The position numbers were made by a program, and so were the translations under genes. From Mycteria americana (taxonomy: Eukaryota > Chordata > Aves > Ciconiiformes > Ciconiidae), in NCBI RefSeq assembly GCF_035582795.1, contig NC_134366.1, positions 171,442,401 through 171,506,400 of the forward strand: a stretch of 64,000 bases of DNA, read 5' to 3'. The notes under the pieces are model-generated. The model was not told the origin of the DNA. It made no database searches and was given only the letters and a program-made list of their open reading frames with translations. Shown here one piece after another: positions 31,177 to 43,520 of this stretch; position 1 is the stretch's first letter, and each line of letters begins with the position of its first letter.

Positions 31177-34100
31177 AGTTTTTCCGAGTTGAAAAATCCA
31201 TCCAAAGGTCAGTCAGAAACAGGAATAAAATTGTCTTTGAAATCTCAAGCTGCTGTAATAGCATTTTTGGCAGTGAATGATAAACTTGAACAGTTGAGGT
31301 TTACATGGCAGATGAAATGAACATGTATTTGTCTATACATTAAATGACCCAGCAGTGGCCCTTTTTCATTTCTTCTCCCAACCTATCAGACTATTTATAG
31401 TTTTTTACTACAAATGGACGTCCTGAACAGAAGAAGGCAGACCAACTAGTTCTGAAGAAACCATCACAGTGGAGCTGTGCCCATAAGCCATCATTCCTGG
31501 GCAGGAGTCCCATTTTAGTGATAACCTCCCAGGTAGCAGGAATATTAACTCTTAATTTACCTGTCAGGGATTTTTACAGTCTTTCACAGCTTTTGGAAGG
31601 TGTGAAGGGTTGTTCAGGGAGATCGTATGATCATGAAGGTGTTGGATTGAAAGGGAATTGTGGCATATCCTGGCTAGGGCTCTGAGAGATGTCTGGGGAA
31701 TGACGTCTACTAGCCACTACATAGGCTAGACCTGGCTGAAGGGACTTCAAAGCCATGTATTCAGAGCTCTCAATTTGAATGAAAAGCCTAGGCAGTCCTT
31801 GATGGGTGGATGGTGGTAACACCCAAGAATGGCAGAGCACTTCCATCTGTCTGTCTTCCACGGGCCTCTTCTCTGCCACGCCTCATAGATAGGAAGCTCT
31901 TGCTGGAGACCTGCGTTGCAGTCCTTGCTCTGTTAACTCTGGAGGATTATATTCAGGGTCTGATTTTTTTGAAATATCTTAGTGTTCATTAGAGTGGAGA
32001 CTGCCATGGCATCTCTTCCGTGACCCTGGCTACGTAGCTGCACAACAACGTGCCCTGTCTGTACAGGGAGTCCTAGTGGAAACTGGAAGATCTTCTACAG
32101 AGGTGAATACGAGGCCTTCATCCCTGGATATTTTAACTTGGTAACTGATAGTCAGGTGATGTGGATTTGAACCCTCTTATGTGCAGGAGGGACTTTAACT
32201 GGGAGACTTGCAGTGAGAAAAAGAGTTCTCTCCCTATTGTGAATGAGTTTCCAAGCCATTGGATAAAAAAATCTGAATAAGCAGGTCTTCATCCTTTAGT
32301 TGCTCTTATGTAGGGCTGGTTGTGCTGAGGTGCCTCCTGGGCTGCACTGCCACTGATCTCAGCAAGCCTCAATGCTGAGATGGGTCTGGTGAGCAGACCA
32401 GATCTGAAAACACAGGTACTTCTAGGCTCAAGCAGGTATCTTCAGGCTCCCAGTGAAAAAGATTGGCAAAAACCCCCTAGATACACCGCGGACTTCAGGC
32501 TCCAGTGTAGCTGGTGCAGGAGAGATTTAGGACCACAGTTTTAGACATCTGTGCTTGAGGTGGGAGCTAGGAAGGCTGCAGGCTCTCAAACCCTCCATGA
32601 GGATGTGGTCCCACAGTTCCTCTGCTGGGTGGCTGCAGCCTGTGGGTTGTTTTTTTCTTCAAAGCTGAATGGCAGCTCTCCAGGCCCTGCAGGGTAGATT
32701 TGGCTGCTCCTTGCCTTTAGGATGTCCTGGTGTGTATTCAGCTGCTCATGGCTCCAAGCGAGATGCCCCTTTCCCCAGCTTCCCCCTTCTCCCAGGGCAG
32801 GGACCCTGGGCAGTGTCAGACTTATAAGGCCTCAAGCTGCTGGGGAGAGTTTTTAGGTATTTAGATGAGCTGATGCACTGACTTTCCAAGCCCACACTGT
32901 GTAGAGGAGCACAGAGCAGCTGGGACAGTGTAGATTCTAGCTTGGCACATATCTGACGAGCTTTCTAAGGTAGAACAAAATATTCCCTGCAGTTCCCAGT
33001 GCTGGGAGCAAAGGTGGTGCTTGGAGGCTGCAGGAGCATGGCTCTGTGCTTTGAAGACTCGAACATCCAAGGTATCCTGGGGACAGTGAGAGCAGAGTGG
33101 GATCTCTCCACTCCAAGAGCTGCTTCCAAACCACCTCTGCAGGCAAGCAAATCTGCAGCACTCCAGAAACAGCAGAGGCCTCTCCAAAAGCGAACATACA
33201 GAGGTGGAGTCCAACAAGGGTTCAGCACTTCATGATGCCAAAAAAATCCCTCTCACCCAGCACAGGAGGACACACCAATCTCAGACTCCTTGTGAGCATG
33301 GTGGGAGCTCTTTGCTACAGTAACATTTGCAAAAGACATCTCTTTTCAAGATGCAAAAGCATCTCTTTCCCAGCCAGCCTGCTATGTCCTTCTGCAGAGC
33401 CAGGCTGGGCTGTGGGAGGCAATAGCATTGGAGCCAGCTGTGGTACACAGGTGGTCATGTTCCCATGGCTGGTCACCCTGGCTGCATGCCTGCAGCTAGC
33501 TCTGCCTGCATGAGCTCTGCACCTAAGTGCATTTCATGGCACAGATGTGCATGGCTTGGCTTAGAGGAGGAAGCAGAGAAGGAAAGCTTGGGGCTGGACT
33601 CAAGCTATGTGTATGAAAGTGTCTGGTCCCACTTAAGATGCTGGAGCATAGCCACTGAGCTCACAGGTCTCCAGTAGGACCTGTGTCATGTCTCCCAGCG
33701 CTGTTAGGAGAGCAGGTTTTACTAAAGCATCTCAGACATCACTAGACATCTGACCCTGACATAACACAGACTGTTGGATTCCGTCTGATGTGAAGACTCC
33801 TAAATGTTGGTGTTCCCTGTCCTCTGCATCTGCTCTCCTGTCCTCTCCCTGTCCAGACTTCTGCTCCAGTCACTGGACATCTAGTCAATACAGTTGGGTA
33901 GTCTAGACAGAGACTCAGTAACAAGCCAGGAGGGTCTCAAATCTGTTGCCCACATACAGATGCCATTTTAGAGGTGCTAACCTGGCCTCTGCTTTCTATT
34001 CTTGAATTGCATGGACTCCCACAGGCCATAACTGGGTGCCTAAGGACAACTCCAATGGCTCAAGATGCCGCCAAGTGCACAACCGAATTGAGCCCCAGCA

Positions 34101-35085
34101 CCAGGTGGCCAGTGGTCTTGTCACTTGGCCAACTGATCAATTGAGGGATGAAACACATCAGATTTGAGCCTCTTTCACCTTCATTTAAGCCTTATCTGTG
34201 TGATCAGCGGGGTGTGTGCTGGTGGTGGGGGAAGGCAAGAGAAACTGCTAGAGGTCCTTCAGCTGCAATGCTGCCCCAAACAATAGTGCTGTAGGGAAAA
34301 CTTCACAGCAAGGCTTACAGACTCAAGGGACTGAAGCAGACAGCGAGTGGATTTGTCCATGAAGACGTTTCGACACTGCCCATGCAGCTGTCCAGGGAAA
34401 ATACAGCTGGGTTCCCACAATGCTCCCATGGTGCCCTAACAACGCAGGGCCTCACTTCTGTGTTTTCAAATGTGTTTTTTCCTCTTGCCTTGCAAAAGCA
34501 GCTTTTTGTGAATCAGAGCTGGTCCATCAATAAGGGAAACAATGGCTCATAAAGACATAATGGTTCATTTAGAGCCCTGCCAGGGGTTGTTATTTCTCCC
34601 AGAGCACTTTCACCTGAGCTGAAGGTTGCATTCAGAGGCTGCATTTTCCTTGCTTTGCTGTTCACAGACCTCTGTGAAAGGGGCTTCAGGGTAAGGATGA
34701 TGGGAACTTGGGCTGAGCTCATTTTGCTAGGAGCTTTTCCTTTCCCTCCTTTCCCATTTTGCAGGAATTTAGGTATCAGATCAGACCCAGGGAGATGCGA
34801 AACCATATCCAAGCAGTTTACTTACAAAACAAACATGTGGAAGCAGTTACTTGGATTTTTTTTCCCTTTTCTCAATGACCAAGTGAAGAAGCAGATTGCA
34901 GCTGATCTGCATGTTTACCCTTCCCCTCCTCAAACCAATAACCCTGTGATCTGAGCAAATCTCCAGGGGTCTTTCATCTATATCTACAAAAGCATTTTGC
35001 TATATGACCATATAGGACTGCAATGCCACTATCTAAACAGCATATATGGTGGAGCAGCCTGGTCTTGTGTGCTGTCTGGCTGTGT
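31177..35085. other. Non-coding stretch, no gene recognised
   Basis: Short overlapping frames only (longest 138 codons). No RNA gene, exon or repeat family was recognised. Confidence 0.35.
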
Positions 35086-35470
35086 AATCACAGAATCACA
35101 GAATCGTATAGGTTGGAAAAGACCTTTAGGATCATCAAGACCAACCGTAAACCTAACACTGCCAAGACCACCACTACACCATGTCCCTAAGCACCTCATC
35201 CAATTTAAATACCTCCAGGGATGGCGACTCAACCACTTCCCTGGGCAGCCTGTTCCAATGCTTGATAACCCTTTCAGTGAAGAAAAATTTCCTAATATCC
35301 AGTCTAAACCTCCCCTGGCGCAACTTGAGGCCATTTCCTCTTGTCCTATCACTTGTTACCTGGGAGAAGAGATCGACCCCCACCTCTCTACAACCTCCTT
35401 TCAGGTAGTTGTAGAGGGCGATAAGGTCTCCCCTCAGCCTCCTTTTCTCCAGGAAAAAAAAGAGCTGCCC
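35086..35470 (-). mobile_element. CR1 LINE, 5'-truncated 3' end with ORF2 C-terminus
   Basis: The left edge has AATCACAGAATCACAG, a variant of the CR1 terminal repeat complement, then GGTTGGAAAAGACCTTTAGG. The minus-strand translation gives [77 protein letters not shown] and LRDMV, an excellent match to the CR1 ORF2 C-terminus. The frame is nearly intact, so this is the youngest-looking CR1 copy in the window. The sequence right of about 35,470 no longer looks like CR1. Confidence 0.96.
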
Positions 35471-38400
35471 GCCTTTGCCCCGTGTGAGGCACATCTCCTG
35501 CTGTCTGTTGTGTAGGAATACACGTTCCCCCCCTTCTAGGCTTGCCACAGTAAACAGAGACCTGAGAAATCACCCTTCTAACACCAATAAAATATGTTAT
35601 TTTAAATTTTTTAAAGCAGTTTCTTTTGGAGCTATTTCCAGGAACTCTGTCCTGTGTAAAATTCCACACCCATTTCAAATACTCTTACTACATTTCTTCC
35701 ATCATCTTGCTTTTCCATTCTGGCTAAAATTAAGATTAAAAATATAAATTAAAACCCAACTACAATGTCCTGTACTGCCCAAAGTGTCTCAGACATTCTG
35801 GCAAAGCACAGTGATTTTAAGGGTCAGTGGCCCAAACTTCAGAGCCCTTAAGGCTTAACTTTCCATTAGTCAACAGGACAACTCATATAGGTCCTAGTTC
35901 AATTGGTCAGAGAAGGACACACATAACTAACTGCCCAATTTGCAAATGACAGATCATCTGGTACTTGGGAATTTTCCATGGTTTAACCTTTCATGGAGGA
36001 GGTCAGGTTCTTGAGGGAACCGCCTTCTCCTGTCCTTGCACTGCAACAGGACCGGTGCCCCACAGCATAGCAGCAATGCCAACACCAGCTGGGCTGGTGT
36101 GCAGAGCTCTTCCCAACCTTGACAAGAGTTAGCATAAGCTGTGTACCATGGGAATGCCAGTTTGACGCAAAGCTGGTGATTTGTGCACTTACACCTTGGC
36201 TACTTAATGTGAGTTTGACAGGTGAAATGCATTTCTGGTGTGGGTATGTAATCAGTGCTGACCATCTTTGGTAATACATTAGGGGGACTTATCTATCCCA
36301 GAGCAGAAAAAGGTGGGGGGAAATAACTATTCCCTTTAACTTCCAGTTTCACTGACTCAAGCCCTGCCCTGCCCTGCTCTCATTTCGTGTGTCCTTGCTG
36401 TCCCTTGGCCAGTTTGTTCTAAGGGTGTAGTGAACTCAAAGATTTGTGGCTGGAATGAGCTGAGATGTTCGTAAAGAAAATAACACGCTTGTTTTATGTA
36501 AAGTAGTTCAGCCAATGGAGCAATAGCCAGGACTTTATTGGGCCAAAGTCAGCCTGCTGGTGTTAGGTAGACTCCTGGGCAATCTCATCTTGTTGATGAG
36601 TAACAATGTAAACAATTTGAACATTAATGATGCAATCAAAGGAGTTGATCTTTCGTGTCTAATTCTACTCCTGTTGAAATCGGTGGGAGTTCTGCCTTTG
36701 GGTCCTTCAGCTTCTAGGCAGGGCCTTCAACATGAATTATGGCAGGCAACGTATCATGTACTGTGACATGAATACAGGAGTTGTCACAGGACTTCATGTG
36801 TCTTTACATGAGATGTAATAGCTTTTCCTTGGCTTCTCCAGAATAGTAATTTTGGGTGAAAGAGTTTCACAAAACTATTAGTGAAAAAAACAACTGACCA
36901 ATACCTGAGCTGGAGCCCAAATGATTTTGATTGATCTTCTGCATAGCATCAGGTGGCTTATGGCCAAATGCTCCTCCTCCCATGAGCAGGGGTACGCATA
37001 TCTACAGAGTGGCCTTGTCTACACCCAGATCAGGGGGTGCCAGCAATCTACCTTGGAAAGAAAGCTTTCTGGGCTGTCCGTGAACTTCAATTTAAAATGG
37101 TCTGTCAGGCTCCTGTATGAATATGCCAAACCATTAACATGCCACATGCTATGTGGAAGTGATACATTCCTAGAGACAAATTCACTTTTGGGTCTGATTC
37201 TGAATCATGCAAAGTCTCCTCTGATGATGCAAAGGAGCCTAAAAGAGGATGCAAATGTAGGGTTTTTTTCATGTCTACTCTGGCATGGAGCAAATAAAGA
37301 TATGAACAGAGAAGGTCAAGAGGAGCTGGTAGCAGTGCCAAAGTTACAACTCTCAGGTGACTGTTGTCCAGGCTGGAGGCCACATCCTCCAGAGAAAGCC
37401 TGGCAGAATCCACTTTTGCTGGCTTTTGAGCTGAGCTGCAGGACCTTGCACTGAAACGGGTGGGGCAGGTTGCCACGAGAGGCTGCTGTGTGGGAACATG
37501 TTGCAGATGGTGGTGACAAACATCCACCCTCTCTGAATTGCCTCTGTTGTCTATGGGTGAGCAGGAGTCATGCATGAGGATGAGGTGCTGTTGGTTTCCT
37601 CTACTTTGGTCAGAGCTCCGTAGTCATTGCACCCTCCCCTCCCACCCGGCCACACATTTCTCCTGCCCTGTCTGCACCAGGCAAATGCTGGAGTCGCTTC
37701 CTGGGAACTGACTCAGAGAAGTGATGTGAAAAGGTCTTGGAAAAATGAAACATTGCTTAATCCTGTGGTAGACCAGTTCCCTGAACAGCCTTTCTGCACA
37801 AAAGGAGAGTGGGAGCTCATGTGTGCTAGAAAGGTCATGGTGGGTGAAGCAGGACTGGTTCTTGCTGCAACAGCATGGACTTAGTGTTGGGTGGAGATGA
37901 CTGCAATGCTACACTCAGTCAGTTGTTGGTAAGGACACAGTCCCAGGCATCATTACCATTCTGAGCTCAGAAAATGCTTCTTTTCTGATGTGCACTTGTC
38001 CTCTTAACATCACCATCTGTGCCACTGTACCAGCCTGTGGAAGGGGCTGTGCTGTGTAAGCTTGGCCAGTGTGCGTTAAACAGAAAGTGCCAAGCTCCCT
38101 CCATCTACTTACATAACTGGTGGTGTCCATCAAACTGCCTTCAGCCAGAAGCCCATCAAGAAGAGGTATTAACACAAAAGGAAGCAGTAAAATGTGTAAG
38201 GAATAGCTAGTTCATCGGTATATTTTATAGCTTGTTAATTTGCACTCTATGAAGCCTTTCTGTGTGCTTGAGCAATGAGGCCAAGGTCTTTCCTTTAGGA
38301 GTTTACTAGAAACAGGCACGCATTTCATTCCTGGAAGTGATTACAGGCCTGTTATTGATTTGTTCCTATTGATGGCTTTGGGAGCTTTTGGCAAAGGACA

Positions 38401-41400
38401 GTGGATGTAAAAACGGGGGAAAGAAGTAGATCTCAGCAACATATTGTTTTGCTTCCATGCACCCAGTGGCTGTGTGGGCCACAGATTAACAGGAAAGTGA
38501 TGTTGTTAATTATCTTTGGCTGCCAGCACAGCTCTGAGGCAAAGCCATATCAAGTGTTGATGAACAAATGTGGGTTGTGCGGCTGCTCTGTGCTGTTACC
38601 GGAAATGGCCTCCGGTTCTGAGGTTTTCCAAGGTTACTTCTGACCACTTTGAGTGGGACACGATGACATAAGCATGCCCTCCCATTTGGATTATATTTGC
38701 TATGGCCTGCTTTTTATGTCTTCTCTGATCTAATTAGGACTATTCTGACACCCCGTTATTTGGAAAGAGTCTGTGTTTCCAAGTGATGTTCTGATCTGCT
38801 TTGTTCTTAGTTTCAGTTCATTACTCAGTCAAAAGGACTCTTAAAGGTCCTTCTGAGATATTCTTGGTCTTAAAAGTGCTATAACTACACCTGCCATCCC
38901 TGCTTATGATAGTTTAGTAAGTGCATCTGGCAAGCGAACCAGCAGGTCCCCTCCAAGCAGCTGCCTACTTGGCAGCTCCTGGAGACATGGCCACCTGAAG
39001 ATATCCATCTTCCATCCAAGAGGCGTGCATGTGTGTGGGGATGTGGATGGACAGGCATGTGGTAGCTTGCTAGGTAGAACCATATCCATGTGGGCTTTAT
39101 CTAAACTCACCTTCACTCCTGAAGGGCAGAGACCACGGGCAATTTCTTTGCATTGTGCAATTTCTGTTATTCTTCTGGAGACTCAGCCAGCCTGCAGTGG
39201 ACAGGATACATAGGAATTATGACGCATCTTCTGCCAGCCCTGGGCAGGAGGATGGGCACATGGCAGAGCAAGGCTGAAGCTTCTCAGAGAAAGGAAAAAT
39301 CTCTGGAGACCTTTACCTGAAACCAGGCTGGAAAGACCAAATACTGGATGCACAGACTCTGAGCAGCTGCTGCATCCCCTTTTGAACAGGTACAAAACGC
39401 AGAAGGTATTGAGGTACAACCTTCCCCAGGGTGCCTGCAAGGGCAAATGTGGGATCAGTCAAAGAGGAGACAGTCTGGAGGGATAACCATGTGTGGAGCT
39501 TCGTGGTGCTGGGTCTGTTTGCTGCAGAACCAGCTCACCTTAGTCCTTTCCAGCTATCCCTGCTGCTGTTCCCCTTTCCCTCCTACAGTGTCCCTAAAGG
39601 TATTTTCCAGCCCTGACATTAGCAGAAGACACACTGACATGGCTGCATGACTTCTGAGGGAGATCCTACCCATCTGAGAGTGTGCTGATGAGAAGCCTGC
39701 TTGCTCCAAGGAAGCAATGACTACCTGTGGCTTGATGCTTTATCATCTCCTCTCTTGGCTTTGGTGGTTCAGCAAAGATGAGGCATTCTCACCCAGATTT
39801 CTCCACAGCCTAGAAAACAGCATGATCTTGGGGACGTCTGTGGAAACGAGAGTGTGATGTTCCCAGCTCTAGGCTGTGCTTGCGTTGGACATGCTGTTTC
39901 TTTGACTGGGTTTTGTGCTCTGGCCAATGTATTTACTGCAGAGTGCTGCTGCAAGGGCAGCATACCAAGTGCTTGACTCACTACTTGCTTTGCTTTTTAT
40001 GGGGTCCCCATCCAGTAGTGTCGGGGTGCTTGGCTAGCCTGAGGTCATCTCCTGAGGTAGTCAGATACTGCAGAGAAGTGCAAACCCCTTCATTTCACGT
40101 GTGGAAAATGGATTTCTGTGGAGGGCAAGCAACTAGCCAGTCCCAAATCACACGTCTCTATCTGCCTTCCACAGATAAAGTCCTCTTCTCTGAAGGAGGC
40201 CAAGCGTGGTGCGTGTTGCCTTCTCCCCCCATCCATCAATCCTGCTCTGGCCTGAAGCAAGAAGACTGATAACCTTTTCCAAAGTAAAGGGAACAATCTG
40301 AATTGCTTGAGGATGAGTCAGGTTTGGATGGCTTCCCCACAGGCAGGCTTGGCAGCTGGCCTAGCACCCTTGCAAAAGGATTAACCAGCTCTATCCGATC
40401 GCAGCTAGTGGGGAAAGAGCTCTTCTCAGAGTGGCTCGTGTTTCCAGACTGGAGCCAACCATGTTTTGCACAGCTGAAGGTATTTGGGGGAGGCACATCA
40501 GGTGCCAACTGCAATGTCCCTGGCAGTTTCACTCATGGATGGGGGTCCATGTGCCTGAGGAGGACACTGAGGTGAAGGGGGCCATGACAGTGGCTTGGAG
40601 GAGCTTTGGGTAAGCTGTTTTCTGTGATTTCCCTCTTCATCACTTCTCTGTGCATTTTCCACCACCGCGGGCTGTGACTTCTGGCCCTCTCCTCTGAGGT
40701 CAGTGAGAATTTTGCTATGGACACTAAGGGAAGGAAGATCTGCCCACTTCTGGACTCTGAACAACCAGGTGTCACAAGCTGAACCTGCAAATCAGATGGA
40801 GATGCTGGGTTTGGGTGTATGAGAAGATGGTCAGGCATGGTCAGGCTTCAGTTGCTTAAACAGGGGCATTTAGTGGTATTTGAGATGCCCTTGGGAATAT
40901 TGCCTGATCCATTGGTTCAGAAGGTCATGGACCTCCTGTAGCTCCTGGAGGGTCAAATCTTCCATCCCCAGATGGACTTCTCAGACACCCTGGCATGAGA
41001 CGCTTTTGGAGCTTGGAGCTTGCATAGGCTGTGGGATGGACGGCAGTGGCACAGGTAGAGGGACACAGTGGTTTTGACATGGAAAGTAGATTTTGGCCCC
41101 ATTTGCGAAGGCTGAACTAATGCACAGACTCATCCTCTGAGACTGGGTGTCCTGATGTCTCCGCATGTCTGTCCTGGTCACTCCCTGTAGCTCTGTTAGG
41201 GAGTCTGGGGCAGGATACTGTAATTTTCCATGGGTAGAGGTTCTATTTGGGGAATACCAGACTTATCTTTTCAGTATGTAATGTCCTCCAGCTTAACACC
41301 CCTCTTGACTGGAAGGCAGGTAGTATATGCTCACATCATGGGTCAGTACTTGCTCATTGGACTCCTCTTTTCTCACTTAAGCTCTTCCACCTTCAAAGGG

Positions 41401-42497
41401 TCCGAACCTTTGGGTTTAAAGATGAACTTCCAGGAGCTGCGTCAGGTAGGACCTGCAGCAAACCCAAGCTACAAAACTTGCTCTTCCTCACTCAGCCCTT
41501 GCTGTGTAATTTCCATGGTCCCCATACCCATGAAACACTTTGGCCATGTGGGTGGGAATTCATCTCACCAGCTCTGGGGTGGGATTCAGCTCTGGATGGA
41601 GACCCAGACATGTAAGAGTCTCCATGTCCATGTATCCATGTATACTAGGTGTCTGAGCTCCCATTATACCCTGTGGAGAGCTATTTAACAGAGACCAGAC
41701 AGAAAGGTCTTGATTCAGTTGCAAATATGCAGGCTCCTAGCATTGTGTGAGATGCTCTCCAGCATCTCACTTGGCCTCCAGCTGCTCAAAGGGCATGGGT
41801 TTTCCAAAGCCCTGCTGCATGTTGTCCTAAACTTTCCACCTCTCTAAAACATTCCCATCCCCAAGAAGCAGGGAAAAAAAACCCCAGGTCTTTCCAACTT
41901 TCCTCCAACTCTAAGAAGCAAAGGCACAGCAGTTGTTCCCCCCCTTTCCCCAGCTCTTCCAAGGGAATGCTGTGGCCTGTCCTTCTGCGGTGCTTCGTGA
42001 CACCAGTTTCTCCGAAGGCAGCGCAACCGCAGGGCAGAGGCGAGGCACATTCCTGATAGGACCAAGATAGCTTTTTCCCATAGCTCCCAGGCAGTGGGAA
42101 CGGGGAACTTTTTCAAAGGACTGCTGTGCCTAAAGTTAAAATAACAGGAGGAACAGAGTGGGAGATCCAAGCTGGATTATAGTACTCGGGGCTCGATGCC
42201 TTCAAACTAAAAGAGAAAAGAGAAGATGACAAAAGGATGCACTTGGGGACCTTCCAAAATACTTCTGCGACCACTTTGATATCTTTTCAGTCTCGCAGCA
42301 CCACGGGAATAAATTTGCCTGATTCCAGCTTGTACATACAATCTGAGCTGCAGTTTTGTTTTTATTAATAGGGATTACCCAGGCCTGTGGTTTTGTTGTT
42401 GTTTCCAAAAGATTTCTCCTGCTGTTGGGGTAGCTGGGTCCCTCTTCCTACCCCCCCGATGGAAGAACAATATTGATATAAGGTCTAAAGCACTTAC
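35471..42497. other. Long non-coding stretch, no gene recognised
   Basis: No exon or transposon family was recognised. Frames up to 177 codons (36,921-37,454, +) overlap comparable minus-strand frames and lack motifs. Confidence 0.35.
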
Positions 42498-42728
42498 AAT
42501 CAGATGGGCTGAGTGTTGTTTTACAGCCTCGAAGCCCCAAGCTGTCTTTGTCCCTCCGATTTTTCCACAAGTTTACAAGCCATGGAAAATCTTGTCTGTT
42601 TTCAACATATAAATCTCCATTGGGTACAGAATTGCCTCTCATGAGAAAATAAATAGACAGGTACTCTGGGGTCACTATGGTGTTGTAGGTGACGATCTTT
42701 GAAGCTTTCACAATGGAGCCCATGCTGC
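42498..42728 (-). other. Candidate protein-coding exon of unknown gene, phase 1 at both ends
   Basis: On the minus strand a long pyrimidine tract ending CTTGCTCTTACAG (AG at 42,730-42,729) precedes a 231-base segment that ends at a consensus donor (GATT, then GTAAGT at 42,497). The length is a multiple of three, and the open frame enters and leaves in phase 1. It encodes about 77 residues, including the runs SIVKASKIVTYNTIVTPEYL, SIYFLMRG and DFPWLVNLWKNRRDKDS, with few cysteines. An in-frame ATG at 42,723 gives a 91-codon frame if the donor is not used. I do not recognise the family. No partner exon was identified, so it may be an exon of an unrecognised gene, of a decayed gene, or chance. 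Confidence 0.35.
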
Positions 42729-43339
42729 CTGTAAGAGCAAGGAAAGGGGAAAATTGCTCCTTATTATTTTAAAGCTATATCTTGAAAAACAGGAACTCAT
42801 GCCAGGGCAGTTTATTTTGGTTAAAGCCAAGTTGTGCTGCAATTCCCTCGAGGCAACACTGAACTTGAGGGCATGGAGCAGGACAGAGACACGCTAGGGG
42901 GGAGACTGAGTGTTTAATCAATGCTGAGTGATCGTTGATGCTTGGGAGCATCAGCAACAGAGTTGGATCAGGTAGAAAATGTTGTCTTTTCCCTGCATGT
43001 CCAGACAGTTATAGGGGACTCAAGTCACAGTTGAACTCAGCTTGTCCAGCACCCCAATGTCACTGGAGCGCAGCCTTGGGGCTGTTCTGTTCTCACCTGT
43101 CCCACCATGGCTGCAGCTGGCAGGATGCACAGACTATGTCTACACCAGTGAATTATACAGGAGCATCCAAGGACCTGAATATGATCTATACAATAAACTT
43201 AAACACAGGTTTACAGGGTGTGGTTGTGGTTTGGTCACACCAAAACGCTGTGTTGCATTGCTGTGGATTTAACCCTGCAGGGATGGACTCATCCACTGCC
43301 AAGGAAGCAATGGAGGAATCCAACCACAGCTGCAAATAA
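42729..43339. other. Non-coding stretch beside the candidate exon
   Basis: If the candidate exon at 42,498-42,728 is real, this is upstream intron on the minus strand. No second exon was recognised in it. Confidence 0.3.
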
Positions 43340-43520
43340 ACACCAGATCACAGGGTGATGGGATAATTCAGGTCGGAATAGACCTCTGCAGTCTCTAGTC
43401 CATTCTCCTGGCTCAAAGTAGCACCAGTGAAATCCAGGGATGCTGGGTGGTTTTTTTGTGGTGAAGCACCAAGAAGGCACCTTATTACATGTCCACCTTG
43501 GGGAACTTAACCAGCGGCAA
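43340..43520 (-). mobile_element. Old CR1 LINE 3'-end fragment
   Basis: Read on the minus strand, the phrases CTACTTTGAGCCAGGAGAAT, GGACTAGAGAC and GGTCTATTCCGACCTGAATT, then CACCCTGTGATC, follow the order of the CR1 3' untranslated end (TTTGAGCAGG, GGACTAGATGACCT, CCTTCCAACCTGAATT, terminal repeats). Divergence is high and the 5' boundary is uncertain. Confidence 0.75.
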
